Below the pieces are notes generated by a model, which saw only the letters and a list, made by a program, of their open reading frames with translations, did no database searches and was not told the origin of the DNA. Shown piece by piece: positions 46,881 to 56,843 of a stretch of 64,000 nucleotides of DNA. The DNA lies in NCBI GenBank assembly GCA_963676865.2, contig CAXXSS010000001.1, forward strand, positions 372,001-436,000, in the 5' to 3' direction. The translations under genes were made by a program, and so were the position numbers. The DNA comes from JAAYUD01 sp963676865. Its GTDB lineage: Bacteria; Bacteroidota; Bacteroidia; Bacteroidales; Bacteroidaceae. Within the stretch, counting starts at the first letter, position 1. Each line of letters opens with the position of its first letter.

Positions 46881-48659
46881 ATGAAAGATTTTCTGAAATA
46901 CACGCTAGCAACTGTAACCGGTCTTATTATTACCGGTGTGATCTTCTTTTTTATCGGTATTATGGTCATCTCGGGCATCGCTGCCTCATCTGGCACCTCG
47001 GTCACGGTCAAAAAGAATTCTATTTTGATGCTCAATTTAGACGGACAACTTTCCGAACGTGTTCAGGATAAGCCATGGGCTAGAATTTTCGGCAACGACG
47101 ATCAGTCCATAGGATTGGATGATGTACTATCTGCCATAAAGAAAGCCAAATCCAACGAAGACATCAAAGGTATATACATTCAAGCTAAATTGTTGAATAG
47201 TTCATTTGCTTCGTATCAGGAAATCAGAGATGCTTTACTAGACTTTAAGAAAAGCAAAAAATTTATCATTGCATACAGTGATACATATACTCAAGGCTTA
47301 TATTATCTTTCGAGTGTAGCAGACAAAATAATACTCAACCCGCAAGGTTCTATCACATGGAAAGGTTTAGCGACGCAGATAGTCTATATGAAAAACCTTT
47401 TTGATAAGTTGGGAATAGAACAACAAGTGTTCAAGGTAGGTACATTCAAGTCGGCAGTAGAACCTTTGACTTCAACCTCGATGAGTGATGCAAACCGTCT
47501 TCAGATGACAGACTTACTGGGCTCTTTATGGGGAAAAGTGGTGAAGGATGTAGCTGCATCACGTCACCTCACAACTTCTAAACTAAACGAGATAGCCGAC
47601 AACGGAACCGTTTTATTCAATGAGGCCAAAATGTGTGTCAACACTCATATGGCAGACACTCTACTATACAAGTCGGACGTAAAAGATTACTTGAAGAAAA
47701 AAGTAGGTATAAGCAAAGATGACAATCTCAATATTCTTGGTATCAGCGATATGCTCAACGTAAAGGATAAAACATCCAAAGATAAGAGTGGCAATGAAAT
47801 TGCCGTATATTACGCTTGCGGCGATATCGTAGATGAGTCGTCAACATCCTCTTCTCTATCCGACGAACAAATAGTAGGTGATGAAGTAGTATCTGATTTG
47901 CGCGACTTGCGAGAAAACGATGACGTTAAAGCCGTTGTATTGCGTGTCAACTCTCCAGGAGGTAGCGCTTTCGCATCAGAGCAGATATGGCATGCCGTCC
48001 AACTGCTAAAAGCCAAAAAGCCGGTAGTTGTTTCGATGAGCGACTATGCAGCATCGGGAGGTTATTATATATCGTGCGGAGCAAACAAAATCGTTGCCGA
48101 GCCAACCACACTTACCGGTTCTATCGGTATATTCGGTGTCATCCCGAACTTTACAAAATTGGCCAACAAAATAGGATTGACTTTCGACGGTGTAAAGACA
48201 AACAAGATGTCTGATATGGAAGTATTGGGTACTTCGCTAACCCCCGAGGAGAAATCATTGATCCAAATGCAAATAGCCAATGGCTATAACACATTTGTTT
48301 CACGGTGTGCTCAAGGTCGCAAGATGAGCAAATCGGCTATAGAAAGCATCGCTCAAGGTCGAGTTTGGAGTGGAGAAAAAGCTTTAAAATTAGGATTGGT
48401 AGACCAAATGGGCAATATAGATACAGCCGTTGCAATTGCTGCAAAACTATCGAAAGTATCTACCTACTCTGTTACATCATACCCCGAACAAAAGAGCATC
48501 TTTTCTGCATTGTTGAAAGAGAAGCCAGACAATTATATAGAGACCAAGTTATTGAAGAGCCGATTAGGGAGCTATTACGAAGTATTTTCGTTCATCAATT
48601 CGCTTCAAAAACAAGCGACTATTCAAGCCCGAATTCCTTTCTTTCTTAATATTAACTGA
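46881..48659 (+). CDS. sppA: Signal peptide peptidase SppA, 67K type
   Basis: A 592-aa membrane-anchored serine protease that degrades leftover signal peptides. The single N-terminal helix is TVTGLIITGVIFFFIGIMVI. The two tandem domains are typical of the long form, with the catalytic serine expected in MSDYAASGGYYISCGA and NSPGGSAFAS nearby. It ends 5 bp before lpxK. Confidence 0.95.
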   Translation: MKDFLKYTLATVTGLIITGVIFFFIGIMVISGIAASSGTSVTVKKNSILMLNLDGQLSERVQDKPWARIFGNDDQSIGLDDVLSAIKKAKSNEDIKGIYIQAKLLNSSFASYQEIRDALLDFKKSKKFIIAYSDTYTQGLYYLSSVADKIILNPQGSITWKGLATQIVYMKNLFDKLGIEQQVFKVGTFKSAVEPLTSTSMSDANRLQMTDLLGSLWGKVVKDVAASRHLTTSKLNEIADNGTVLFNEAKMCVNTHMADTLLYKSDVKDYLKKKVGISKDDNLNILGISDMLNVKDKTSKDKSGNEIAVYYACGDIVDESSTSSSLSDEQIVGDEVVSDLRDLRENDDVKAVVLRVNSPGGSAFASEQIWHAVQLLKAKKPVVVSMSDYAASGGYYISCGANKIVAEPTTLTGSIGIFGVIPNFTKLANKIGLTFDGVKTNKMSDMEVLGTSLTPEEKSLIQMQIANGYNTFVSRCAQGRKMSKSAIESIAQGRVWSGEKALKLGLVDQMGNIDTAVAIAAKLSKVSTYSVTSYPEQKSIFSALLKEKPDNYIETKLLKSRLGSYYEVFSFINSLQKQATIQARIPFFLNIN

Positions 48660-48664
48660 TTAAT

Positions 48665-49777
48665 ATGTACCACAAAGATATTCATATTGATAAGTGGCTT
48701 ACTCCTCTATCGTATCTATACGGTATGGCAGTTAATTTTCGAAATTTTCTTTTCGATAAAAAGATTGTCTTCCATACTCGTCGATTCGACATTCCCATTA
48801 TTTGTGTAGGCAATTTGGCAGTAGGCGGTACCGGAAAAACGCCGCATACGGAATATCTTATCCGCCTTCTCCATAAAGAGTTTAATATTGCCGTACTGAG
48901 CAGAGGATATAAAAGGCATACCAAAGACTATATTCTGGCTACGCCACATAGCACTGCCGAAGAAATTGGAGATGAACCTTTCCAGATAATGAAGAAATTC
49001 CCCAACATAAAGGTAGCGGTTGACAGTAATCGTTGCAGGGGCATAGAGAACCTGATGGCATTAAAAGACCCAAGTATCGACATTATTCTACTCGACGATG
49101 CATTTCAACATCGATATGTTTTGGCCGGGCTGAATATTTTACTCACCAGTTGCTCCCGCCCATTTTATCATGACAAGCTGCTTCCGGCAGGCAGATTGCG
49201 TGAACCCATTACAGGCAAAGACCGCGCTCAGATAGTCATCGTAACCAAATGTCCGGACGACATCAAGCCCATCGACTTCAACGTTATCAGCAAGGGCGTT
49301 AATTTATTACCATATCAGAAATTGTTTTTTTCGCAACTCTGCTATGGAAATCTTTATATGATGTTCAAAAGCGACAAGCTCAAAACCATGCCACTTTCTG
49401 AATTAAAAGAAGATACGTCGGTGCTCCTCGTTACAGGCATTGCCAATCCGGAGCCATTAGTCAACAAGTTGAGGGAGTGTGTTGAAGAAGTATTTCCTAT
49501 ACACTTTGCAGATCATCACGACTTCTCGGCAGAAGACATAAGGCGGCTCAATGAAAAGTTTGAAAGACTCCCGCAGGACAAGCGTATTATTATCACAACC
49601 GAGAAAGATGCAGCACGACTTCGTTCGCACCTTGAGATGAGCGAAGAAGTGAAAAAGAATCTATATATTCTTCCGATACGCATCAACCTTTTACAAGATA
49701 AAAAAGAATCATTCAATCAAATCATATTAGACTATGTTAGAAAAAATAAAGGAAACAGCAAGCTTTCTACGCAATAA
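48665..49777 (+). CDS. lpxK: Tetraacyldisaccharide 4'-kinase
   Basis: A 370-aa kinase adding the 4' phosphate to the lipid A precursor at the inner membrane. P-loop region CVGNLAVGGTGKTPHTEYL; LLDDAFQHR and the late ITTEKDAARL are typical. Its last 44 bp overlap the start of punA in another frame. Confidence 0.96.
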   Translation: MYHKDIHIDKWLTPLSYLYGMAVNFRNFLFDKKIVFHTRRFDIPIICVGNLAVGGTGKTPHTEYLIRLLHKEFNIAVLSRGYKRHTKDYILATPHSTAEEIGDEPFQIMKKFPNIKVAVDSNRCRGIENLMALKDPSIDIILLDDAFQHRYVLAGLNILLTSCSRPFYHDKLLPAGRLREPITGKDRAQIVIVTKCPDDIKPIDFNVISKGVNLLPYQKLFFSQLCYGNLYMMFKSDKLKTMPLSELKEDTSVLLVTGIANPEPLVNKLRECVEEVFPIHFADHHDFSAEDIRRLNEKFERLPQDKRIIITTEKDAARLRSHLEMSEEVKKNLYILPIRINLLQDKKESFNQIILDYVRKNKGNSKLSTQ

Positions 49778-50540
49778 AGTACATACGGCTCCAGAAACAG
49801 CAGTCATTCTGGGTACAGGATTAGGACATTTAGCCGATCATATAACAGATAAATTAGAGATTCCATATACCGAAATTCCTCATTTCCCCGTATCAACAGT
49901 CGAAGGCCACTCCGGCAAACTTATCTTCGGCAAACTCGGAGGCAAAGATATCATGGCAATGCAAGGGCGCTTTCACTACTACGAAGGATACTCTATGCAA
50001 GAAGTCACTTTCCCTGTCAGAGTAATGCACGAACTTGGCATCAAAACCCTATTTGTTTCAAATGCCAGCGGTGCAACAAATCCCGACTACAAAGTAGGCG
50101 ATCTGATGATTATCACCGACCATATCAATCATTTTCCCGAACATCCGCTCCGTGGAAAGAATTTATATGGCGACCGTTTCCCAAACATGGGAGAGCCTTA
50201 TGATAAGGAACTAATCGCCATGGCATTGGAAATTGCCAAAGAGCACCACATCGAAGTACGCCAAGGAGTATATCTGGGAACTCAAGGACCCACTTATGAG
50301 ACTCTCCACGAATACCGCATGTTCCGCATGTTCGGTGCCGATGCTGTAGGTATGTCCACTGTTCCAGAAGTGATCGTTGCACGCCATTGTGACATGAAAG
50401 TATTCGGAATTTCAGTGGTTACGGATTTAGGAGTAGAAAACCACATTATGGAAGTAAACCACCTTGCCGTACAAGAAGCGGCCGACAATTCGGAACCTAA
50501 CATGACTCTTATCTTCAAAGAACTTATAGAAAAGTTATAA
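49734..50540 (+). CDS. punA: Purine-nucleoside phosphorylase
   Basis: A 268-aa trimeric-type phosphorylase cleaving inosine and guanosine. ILGTGLGHLADHI, the phosphate-binding GHSGKL and RFHYYEGY, and the base-binding NASGATNP and GVYLGTQGPTYET are visible. The start lies inside the lpxK end; the next in-frame ATG would remove family-conserved sequence, so the overlap is probably real. It is followed by thiL after 2 bp. Confidence 0.97.
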   Translation: MLEKIKETASFLRNKVHTAPETAVILGTGLGHLADHITDKLEIPYTEIPHFPVSTVEGHSGKLIFGKLGGKDIMAMQGRFHYYEGYSMQEVTFPVRVMHELGIKTLFVSNASGATNPDYKVGDLMIITDHINHFPEHPLRGKNLYGDRFPNMGEPYDKELIAMALEIAKEHHIEVRQGVYLGTQGPTYETLHEYRMFRMFGADAVGMSTVPEVIVARHCDMKVFGISVVTDLGVENHIMEVNHLAVQEAADNSEPNMTLIFKELIEKL

Positions 50541-50542
50541 CA

Positions 50543-51568
50543 ATGCAAAGAACGGAAATTGCAACTTTAGGAGAATTCGGTCTTATCAAACACTTGACCA
50601 AAGGTATCGAACTACAACATTCTTCTTCCAAATACGGCATTGGCGATGATGCAGCAGTACTCTGCTATGATCACAAAATGACATTGGTCACCACCGACAT
50701 GTTATTGGAAGGCATTCATTTCGATTTAACGTATTTTCCTTTAAAACACCTCGGTTATAAAGCAGCTGTCGTCAACTTCTCAGATATCTATGCCATGAAT
50801 GGTTGCCCCAAACAAATCACGGTTTCACTCGGTATCTCTAAAAGATTTTCGGTAGAAGACTTAGAAGCTCTTTATGCGGGAATCAGACTTGCTTGCGAAA
50901 ACTATAATGTAGACATTGTAGGAGGAGATACTTGTTCATCTATGACGGGGCTCACCATCAGCATCACTTGTATTGGCGAAGCCGAAGCCGACAATGTAGT
51001 TTATCGCAACGGAGCTAAAGAAAACGACTTGGTATGTGTTACGGGAGACCTCGGAGCAGCTTATATGGGCTTGCAACTATTAGAACGCGAGAAGTCTGTA
51101 TTGACAGGAACCGGAAAAGATGTTCAACCCAATTTTGAAGGAAAAGAATATCTGCTCGAAAGGCAACTCAAACCCGAAGCTCGACGCGATATCATTCAGA
51201 AGCTTGCAGAAGCAGATATTAAGCCAACTGCAATGATGGATATTTCGGATGGTTTATCGTCCGAAATGTTGCACATCTGCGAACAAAGCGCTGTGGGTTG
51301 CCGACTTTATGAGGAACATATTCCCATTGATTATCAAACGGCAGTAATGGCCGAAGAGTTGAACATGAATGTATCAACTTGTGCCTTAAATGGAGGAGAA
51401 GATTATGAACTACTCTTCACCATACCTATTGGCGATCATGATAAGATAACACAAATAGAAGGAGTAAAACTAATAGGCAACATCACATCTTCAAACCTAG
51501 GATATGCTCTCATTGCCCGAGACGGTAACGAGTTTGAACTGAAAGCACAAGGCTGGCAGCATTGCTAG
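50543..51568 (+). CDS. thiL: Thiamine-monophosphate kinase
   Basis: A 341-aa enzyme phosphorylating thiamine monophosphate to the active diphosphate. Motifs: GIGDDAAVL near the start, VTTDMLLEGIHF, VGGDTCSS and MMDISDGLSSE. Last well-known housekeeping gene of this run. Confidence 0.96.
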   Translation: MQRTEIATLGEFGLIKHLTKGIELQHSSSKYGIGDDAAVLCYDHKMTLVTTDMLLEGIHFDLTYFPLKHLGYKAAVVNFSDIYAMNGCPKQITVSLGISKRFSVEDLEALYAGIRLACENYNVDIVGGDTCSSMTGLTISITCIGEAEADNVVYRNGAKENDLVCVTGDLGAAYMGLQLLEREKSVLTGTGKDVQPNFEGKEYLLERQLKPEARRDIIQKLAEADIKPTAMMDISDGLSSEMLHICEQSAVGCRLYEEHIPIDYQTAVMAEELNMNVSTCALNGGEDYELLFTIPIGDHDKITQIEGVKLIGNITSSNLGYALIARDGNEFELKAQGWQHC

Positions 51569-51589
51569 CATGTTTTATTTCGACGCGAG

Positions 51590-52087
51590 ATGATAACAGA
51601 TTTTGTTGCAATAGATTTTGAAACGGCTAATCGTTTTCCATCTAGTGTTTGCAGCGTGGGATTAGTTTTTGTCAATGATGGTAAAGTGAAAGATAAGATA
51701 TATCGCCTGATTCGTCCTTGTCCAAACTTTTATAGTCATTGGAATACAGAGATTCATGGACTTACCTTCATTGACACAGACGACGCCGACGACTTCCCTA
51801 CCGTGTGGACAGATATTGCACCACGCATAGGAACTATGCCACTAATAGCTCACAATAGTCCTTTTGACGAAGGTTGCCTCAAGGCCGTTTATGCCACATA
51901 CCACCTGACATACCCCGACTATCATTTCTTATGCACTTGTCGGGCATCGCGCAAAGTCTTCGGAAAATCTCTACCCAACCATCAGTTGCAAACAGTTGCA
52001 GCCCATTGCGGTTACGATTTGACAAAGCACCATCATGCCCTTGCCGATGCTGAAGCATGTGCCGCTATTGCTTTCAAAATTTTATAG
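51590..52087 (+). CDS. DnaQ-like 3'-5' exonuclease
   Basis: A small (165 aa) DEDDh exonuclease with the ExoI motif AIDFETANR (D9, E11), IAHNSPFD in ExoII and HHALADAEACA in ExoIII. It resembles the epsilon subunit of DNA polymerase III but stands alone. It lies 21 bp after thiL. Its substrate is unknown. Confidence 0.88.
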   Translation: MITDFVAIDFETANRFPSSVCSVGLVFVNDGKVKDKIYRLIRPCPNFYSHWNTEIHGLTFIDTDDADDFPTVWTDIAPRIGTMPLIAHNSPFDEGCLKAVYATYHLTYPDYHFLCTCRASRKVFGKSLPNHQLQTVAAHCGYDLTKHHHALADAEACAAIAFKIL

Positions 52088-52703
52088 CCGAAACCACAAT
52101 TGTAATACTTGAGCTATTCCGATTAGAGGCAGTTCTGCCGTTTTTTATTATTCCTAAAGTTTCTGTCACATTATATTGTTGATTATGAGTGGCGTACGCA
52201 GGTACGACTTATTTATGGGACCTCGAAACGGGGTTATCTTGCTTAGTGTTAACATGTTATAAAACGTGGATCGTAGACCTCGCATATCAATCGATTAAGC
52301 CATGACTCGGTCTTTGTGGTGTACAGGCGGTATGGAAACTCCCTTGCTTACTGCCCATGCATAGAAGTGGTCCATTTTTTCTTATCTGAGAGAAGGTGTT
52401 TTGTACACATCTTATTGAATTATCGTTGCTATATTTAAGGCATTTTTGTTGACTCATTCAGGTTTTGTCGTTCCACATATGTGAGTTGATCGAATCACAT
52501 ATATGAGTCGATCGTTCCATATATGTGATTCGATCAACTCACATATGTGGAACGACAGTCTTCTTGGGACAAAGATATGAAATCTTCCTGAATACATTCT
52601 TCTATGTTCTGTCACAGTCTATAGTTCCATCTAATACATTGTTTGATAGATATTTGACGTAACGGGAATGTATACTTGAATTCTTATCCCGAACAGAGGT
52701 ATT
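52088..52703. repeat. Dispersed non-coding repeat, copy B, with a 36-bp perfect inverted repeat
   Basis: About 52160-52520 is the inverted relative of 14080-14420. At 52467-52502 and 52521-52556 two perfect 36-bp arms face each other across an 18-base loop, built from CACATATGTG and GATCGA units. A weak hairpin at 52128-52139 followed by TTTTTT may end the plus-strand operon. Near 52679 is an AATTCTTATCCCGAAC motif, next to the end of the GH3 gene. No gene is supported. Confidence 0.7.
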
Positions 52704-54962
52704 CTAATGCAGGTAGTGAGGTTCTCCCGTGATCGTTAGTTCATGTGTTACTGCATTGCCCGATGTAGATGTAGGATACTGTGGCTGCCCTCCACCTATA
52801 TATATAGTAATATGGTCGGCCTTATTGACAAGGTATCCCGATTTATTGACTATCCCCAAATCCTCAGGAGCGAGTTCGAAAGATAAATTCTTCGATTCTC
52901 CAGCTTTCAGATAAATACGTTTCACTCCTTTCAACGCAACAATGGGAGCGTCTGCTGCTGCCTCATGCTTTACATAAAGTTGCACCACTTCATCACCATC
53001 CGTCTTTCCCGTATTGGTGACTGTTGCCGAAACGCTAACATGATCGGTTGACATAGCTCTATCTACCATCTTGAGATCGCTGTATTTGAAAGAAGTATAA
53101 CTCAATCCGTAACCGAACGGATAAAGAGGTTTACCTTTGAAATAGCGATATGTACGATTTTCCATCGAATAGTTATCGATAGACGGCAAGTCACTGTCGC
53201 TAGCATAGAAAGTAAGAGGCAAACGCCCCGCCGGATTATAATCACCCGACAGCACTTGGGCCAACGCCTTGCCGGTAGCCTGCCCACCATAAAAGAATTG
53301 TATAACAGCATTAGCTTCTTTTGCCTCTTTACAGAAAGCAAGGGCACTGCCGGATATACAGACAAAAACGATAGGACGTCCCGTTTTTTTCAGGTGTTCA
53401 AAGAGTTCGGTTTGCTGCTCAGGGAAAGCCAAAGTCGTTTTATCTCCTCCTTTAAAGAATGGAGCTGCCGGTCCATTTTCCTCTACAGAACCGTTTTCAC
53501 CTTCCATATCAGCATTAATTCCACCAACAAATACGATAACATCATATTTAGAAGCCTTTTTGGCTATCTCTGCAAAGGACAATTGATCTTTACCGGCACT
53601 ATAATAATCACACCCTTCCAGGTAGTCCACTTTTGCTTTGCTAAACTTTTCAGCAATTCCTTTGTAAGGCGTATCGGTGGATGATGGCAGCCCATTGTAA
53701 TTTGCCCACAACACTTTTTCATTGTTGGCATTTGGACCGACAACCAGCACCGATCTTATTTTCTCGGGATTCAGAGGCAATATCTTTTTTTCATTTTTCA
53801 AGAGGACAATACTTTCTCGTGCTATTTGCAATGCTTTGTGCCGATGGGCCTCACAATCGATAACAGAAAGCGGTATTTGGGCGTAAGGTACCACACTGTC
53901 AGGGTCGAACTGCCCCAATCGGAACCTGACAGTAAACAGCCTCATCAAGGATTCATCCAGACGTTTTTCACTAACCTTTCCTTGGTGTACGGCATCAAGC
54001 AGCTTTCGATAGATGCCCTGTTCATAATCAGCCGAAGGTACGCCATAACTTCCGCCACATTCCAAATCAGTATTGTTGAGCACAGCCGAAACGGCGGCAC
54101 TCAATGAATCAGGCTGACTTTTATGCCCCGTAATAAAGGCTTCAATAGCTCCACAATCTGATGTGACATATCCTTTGAAGCCCCAATCCAAACGCAATGT
54201 TTCCATCATCAACTGGTTATTGCCACAACACGGCTGTCCATTCAAAGAATTATAAGCACACATTACTCCGACTACATTGCCTTCTGTCACCAATTGGCGA
54301 AAAGCAGCAAGATAGGTATCAAACAAATCGTGCAAATTTACTTTAGTATCGAAACTAAGCCGCCCGAATTCGGGCCCGCTATGTGCCGCAAAATGTTTGG
54401 CACAGGCAGCTGCCCTCAGATACTTAGCGTCAGTTCCTTGCAAGCCTTTCACCATATTCAGGCCAAACAGACCTGTAAGATAAGGATCTTCTCCATAAGT
54501 TTCTTGTCCTCTACCCCAACGCGGATCACGAAAGATATTGATGTTCGGTGTCCAATAGGTAAGCCCATGGTATATCAGTATTTCTTTCCCTTCTTTCCGA
54601 CATTGGTTGTAGATAGCCCTTCCCTCGGTAGAAGCTACGGTTCCCATATCAAATGCCATTGTAGGGTCGAATGTTGCAGCAACCCCGATAGCTTGGGGAA
54701 AAACAGTGACCTTCTTTTCTGTTCTGGCCACTCCATGAAGAGCTTCATTCCACCAATTATAAGCAGGCACACCAAGCCGCGGAATTGCAGGAGCAGTATA
54801 CATCATTTGGGCCACTTTTTCTTCTAGAGTCAAACGATTAACCAAATCTGTCACTCTTTGTTCAAGCGGTAGTTGAGTATTTTGAAAAGGGTAATTTGGT
54901 GTCTGTGCATAGGCTGTACCTAAAAGACAACTGATAAATGCTGAAGTGATAAGTGTTTTCAT
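52704..54962 (-). CDS. Glycoside hydrolase family 3 beta-glycosidase (xylosidase-like)
   Basis: A 752-aa secreted enzyme with a signal peptide (SAFISCLLGTAYAQ). The GH3 barrel includes NWWNEALHGVAR, RDPRWGRGQETYGEDP and the nucleophile D269 in GFKGYVTSDCGAI. The second alpha/beta domain (NADMEGENGSVEENGP) and a C-terminal fibronectin-III-like domain follow. The NWWNEALHG form is common in beta-xylosidases and arabinosidases of the family, so xylo-oligosaccharides are the best guess. It is not linked to a SusCD pair here. Confidence 0.88.
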   Translation of the reverse strand: MKTLITSAFISCLLGTAYAQTPNYPFQNTQLPLEQRVTDLVNRLTLEEKVAQMMYTAPAIPRLGVPAYNWWNEALHGVARTEKKVTVFPQAIGVAATFDPTMAFDMGTVASTEGRAIYNQCRKEGKEILIYHGLTYWTPNINIFRDPRWGRGQETYGEDPYLTGLFGLNMVKGLQGTDAKYLRAAACAKHFAAHSGPEFGRLSFDTKVNLHDLFDTYLAAFRQLVTEGNVVGVMCAYNSLNGQPCCGNNQLMMETLRLDWGFKGYVTSDCGAIEAFITGHKSQPDSLSAAVSAVLNNTDLECGGSYGVPSADYEQGIYRKLLDAVHQGKVSEKRLDESLMRLFTVRFRLGQFDPDSVVPYAQIPLSVIDCEAHRHKALQIARESIVLLKNEKKILPLNPEKIRSVLVVGPNANNEKVLWANYNGLPSSTDTPYKGIAEKFSKAKVDYLEGCDYYSAGKDQLSFAEIAKKASKYDVIVFVGGINADMEGENGSVEENGPAAPFFKGGDKTTLAFPEQQTELFEHLKKTGRPIVFVCISGSALAFCKEAKEANAVIQFFYGGQATGKALAQVLSGDYNPAGRLPLTFYASDSDLPSIDNYSMENRTYRYFKGKPLYPFGYGLSYTSFKYSDLKMVDRAMSTDHVSVSATVTNTGKTDGDEVVQLYVKHEAAADAPIVALKGVKRIYLKAGESKNLSFELAPEDLGIVNKSGYLVNKADHITIYIGGGQPQYPTSTSGNAVTHELTITGEPHYLH

Positions 54963-55011
54963 GTTCTATAAACCATTAAATCTTATTTAGTTTTGTTCTA
55001 GTACGATGATT

Positions 55012-55019
55012 CAAAGATA
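55012..55019 (-). promoter_or_regulatory. Putative -7 box of the GH3 gene
   Basis: On the minus strand TATCTTTG matches TAnnTTTG, 49 bp before the GH3 ATG. Confidence 0.45.
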
Positions 55020-55181
55020 CTTATTCTATTTCAATTATCAATATTTGTTGCGTTTATTTTTCCTTATGCCATCTTTGTTCCATTTTACCGCAATAGACTT
55101 CTATTTCCCCTATTCAAGGAGATTATTACTTGTTTTTTGTTCCAAACTCCTTATTGAAAACTAGAGATATAAAATTAGTTT

Positions 55182-55189
55182 TAACTTTG
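55182..55189 (+). promoter_or_regulatory. Putative -7 box of the phosphoesterase gene
   Basis: TAACTTTG matches TAnnTTTG, 25 bp before the ATG at 55215. Confidence 0.45.
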
Positions 55190-55214
55190 CATCGAATTCA
55201 TATATTACTTAGAA

Positions 55215-56018
55215 ATGATTGGAACAAGAAAATTACTACCTCTTTTATTGCTCTTTTTTACTTCTTGCAGTGCTTTCGACTACTCTCCTTATGATGGATT
55301 AGTGAAGGGCGAAGTTGGAATAAACAACAAAAACAGTGCTTTAATAGAACGAAACTGCTCAAAACGCGATACCATTCGCTTTGCTGTTATCAGCGATACT
55401 CAGCGATGGTACGATGACACTCAAGATTTTGTACGCATACTCAACAAACGCAATGATATAGACTTTGTACTCCATGGCGGAGATATCAGCGACTTTGGAG
55501 TTACAAACGAATTTTTATGGCAACGCGATATTCTAAACGAGTTGAAAGTACCTTATGTCGTATTGTTGGGCAATCACGATTGTTTGGGTGATGGAAAAGA
55601 AGTGTTCACAAAAGTATTCGGCAATCCGAATTTCTCTTTCAAGGCAGGTCGCACGAAGTTCATTTGCCTGAACACAAACGCCCTCGAATATGACTATTCA
55701 AATCCAATCCCCGATTTCAATTTCATAGATAGTCAGTTAGACTCGCTTGCTTCGCCGGACGACAAAACGATTTTTGCCATGCATGCCCGCCCATACAGTG
55801 ATCAGTTCAACAATAATGTGGCAAGGATATTCGAAAAAGACATCTGTCGTTTTCCAAATCTACAGTTTTGTTTATCCGCCCATGATCATCAAATCGAAGC
55901 CGATGATCTATTTGGCGATGGAGTGATGTATTATGCCAGCGCCAATATTGCTAAGCGTTCTTATTTAGTTTTTACTCTCTACAAAAAAGGATATAAGTAT
56001 GAAGTGGTTGAATTTTAG
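55215..56018 (+). CDS. Calcineurin-like metallophosphoesterase, lipoprotein
   Basis: A 267-aa phosphoesterase with a lipoprotein signal (LLLLFFTSCS, Cys18). Dimetal motifs: AVISDTQRW (D), LHGGDISDFG, LLGNHD, AMHARP and SAHDHQ. It is probably exported and anchored in the envelope. Its 3' end overlaps the next gene by 20 bp, so the two are likely co-translated. Substrate unknown. Confidence 0.85.
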   Translation: MIGTRKLLPLLLLFFTSCSAFDYSPYDGLVKGEVGINNKNSALIERNCSKRDTIRFAVISDTQRWYDDTQDFVRILNKRNDIDFVLHGGDISDFGVTNEFLWQRDILNELKVPYVVLLGNHDCLGDGKEVFTKVFGNPNFSFKAGRTKFICLNTNALEYDYSNPIPDFNFIDSQLDSLASPDDKTIFAMHARPYSDQFNNNVARIFEKDICRFPNLQFCLSAHDHQIEADDLFGDGVMYYASANIAKRSYLVFTLYKKGYKYEVVEF

Positions 56019-56643
56019 GATATCCACCTTATTATTGTTCATGTGCCCATCTTTCGTTTCTCTCAAAGCTGACGATAGTTTGTATCAAGAGCGAGTGGTC
56101 AAATACCAATCTTTCTGGAACAAGTTGGTTCCTCGACATTACAAGTTACAATTTGCCGGTTCAATGGGCTTACTCTCATTCGGGCCGGGGTGGGAATATG
56201 GCAAACATCATCAATGGGAAACAGATGTATATATCGGTTTTTTACCCAAGTATAGTACATCCGAGAATAAATTGACCTTAACACTTAAGCAAAACTATAT
56301 TCCCTGGACCAACAAGCCTTTGGGAAAGCATTTTGCGATAGACCCATTGACAGTCAGTCTTTATGTCAACTCCATATTGGGAGACGAGTTTTGGACAAAA
56401 GAGCCGAGTAAATATCCGGGTGGCTATTATGGCTTTTCTACTCGAGTTCGGTTCAATCTATCCTTGGGACAACGTTTTGTTTATTTCATACCCAACGAAC
56501 ACCGTAAATATTCAAAGAGTGTTACTTTCTTTTATGAATTAGGAACAAACGATTTGTATGTCGCCAGCGCTTTCAACAATAGGTATCTGAAATTGAAAGA
56601 CATCATTCACCTATCCGTAGGATTAAAGGTGCAAGTTTTCTGA
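55999..56643 (+). CDS. Exported protein of unknown function, possible outer-membrane barrel
   Basis: A 214-aa protein with a signal peptide (ISTLLLFMCPSFVSLKA). The rest alternates hydrophobic and polar residues with many aromatics (YIGFLPKY, FYELGTNDLYVASAF) and ends in ...LSVGLKVQVF, as beta-barrel strands do. I do not recognise the family. The overlap with the phosphoesterase suggests a joint function at the envelope. Confidence 0.6.
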   Translation: MKWLNFRISTLLLFMCPSFVSLKADDSLYQERVVKYQSFWNKLVPRHYKLQFAGSMGLLSFGPGWEYGKHHQWETDVYIGFLPKYSTSENKLTLTLKQNYIPWTNKPLGKHFAIDPLTVSLYVNSILGDEFWTKEPSKYPGGYYGFSTRVRFNLSLGQRFVYFIPNEHRKYSKSVTFFYELGTNDLYVASAFNNRYLKLKDIIHLSVGLKVQVF

Positions 56644-56843
56644 ACGTCTGTTTTTACGGAGTTTGTTGCCACATCCGAATATTAAAGTACATATTTAGAT
56701 CGAATCAAAGCCCATTAGATTTATTTATCTCTTTTTTATATGCTTAAGTGAAGAAAGTTTTCTTAATTTGTAGTTGTTAAACCGAGGATATAATATAAAT
56801 AGGCATACTCCTATCAATGTTAGGTTCCACAAAAAATAAGAAT

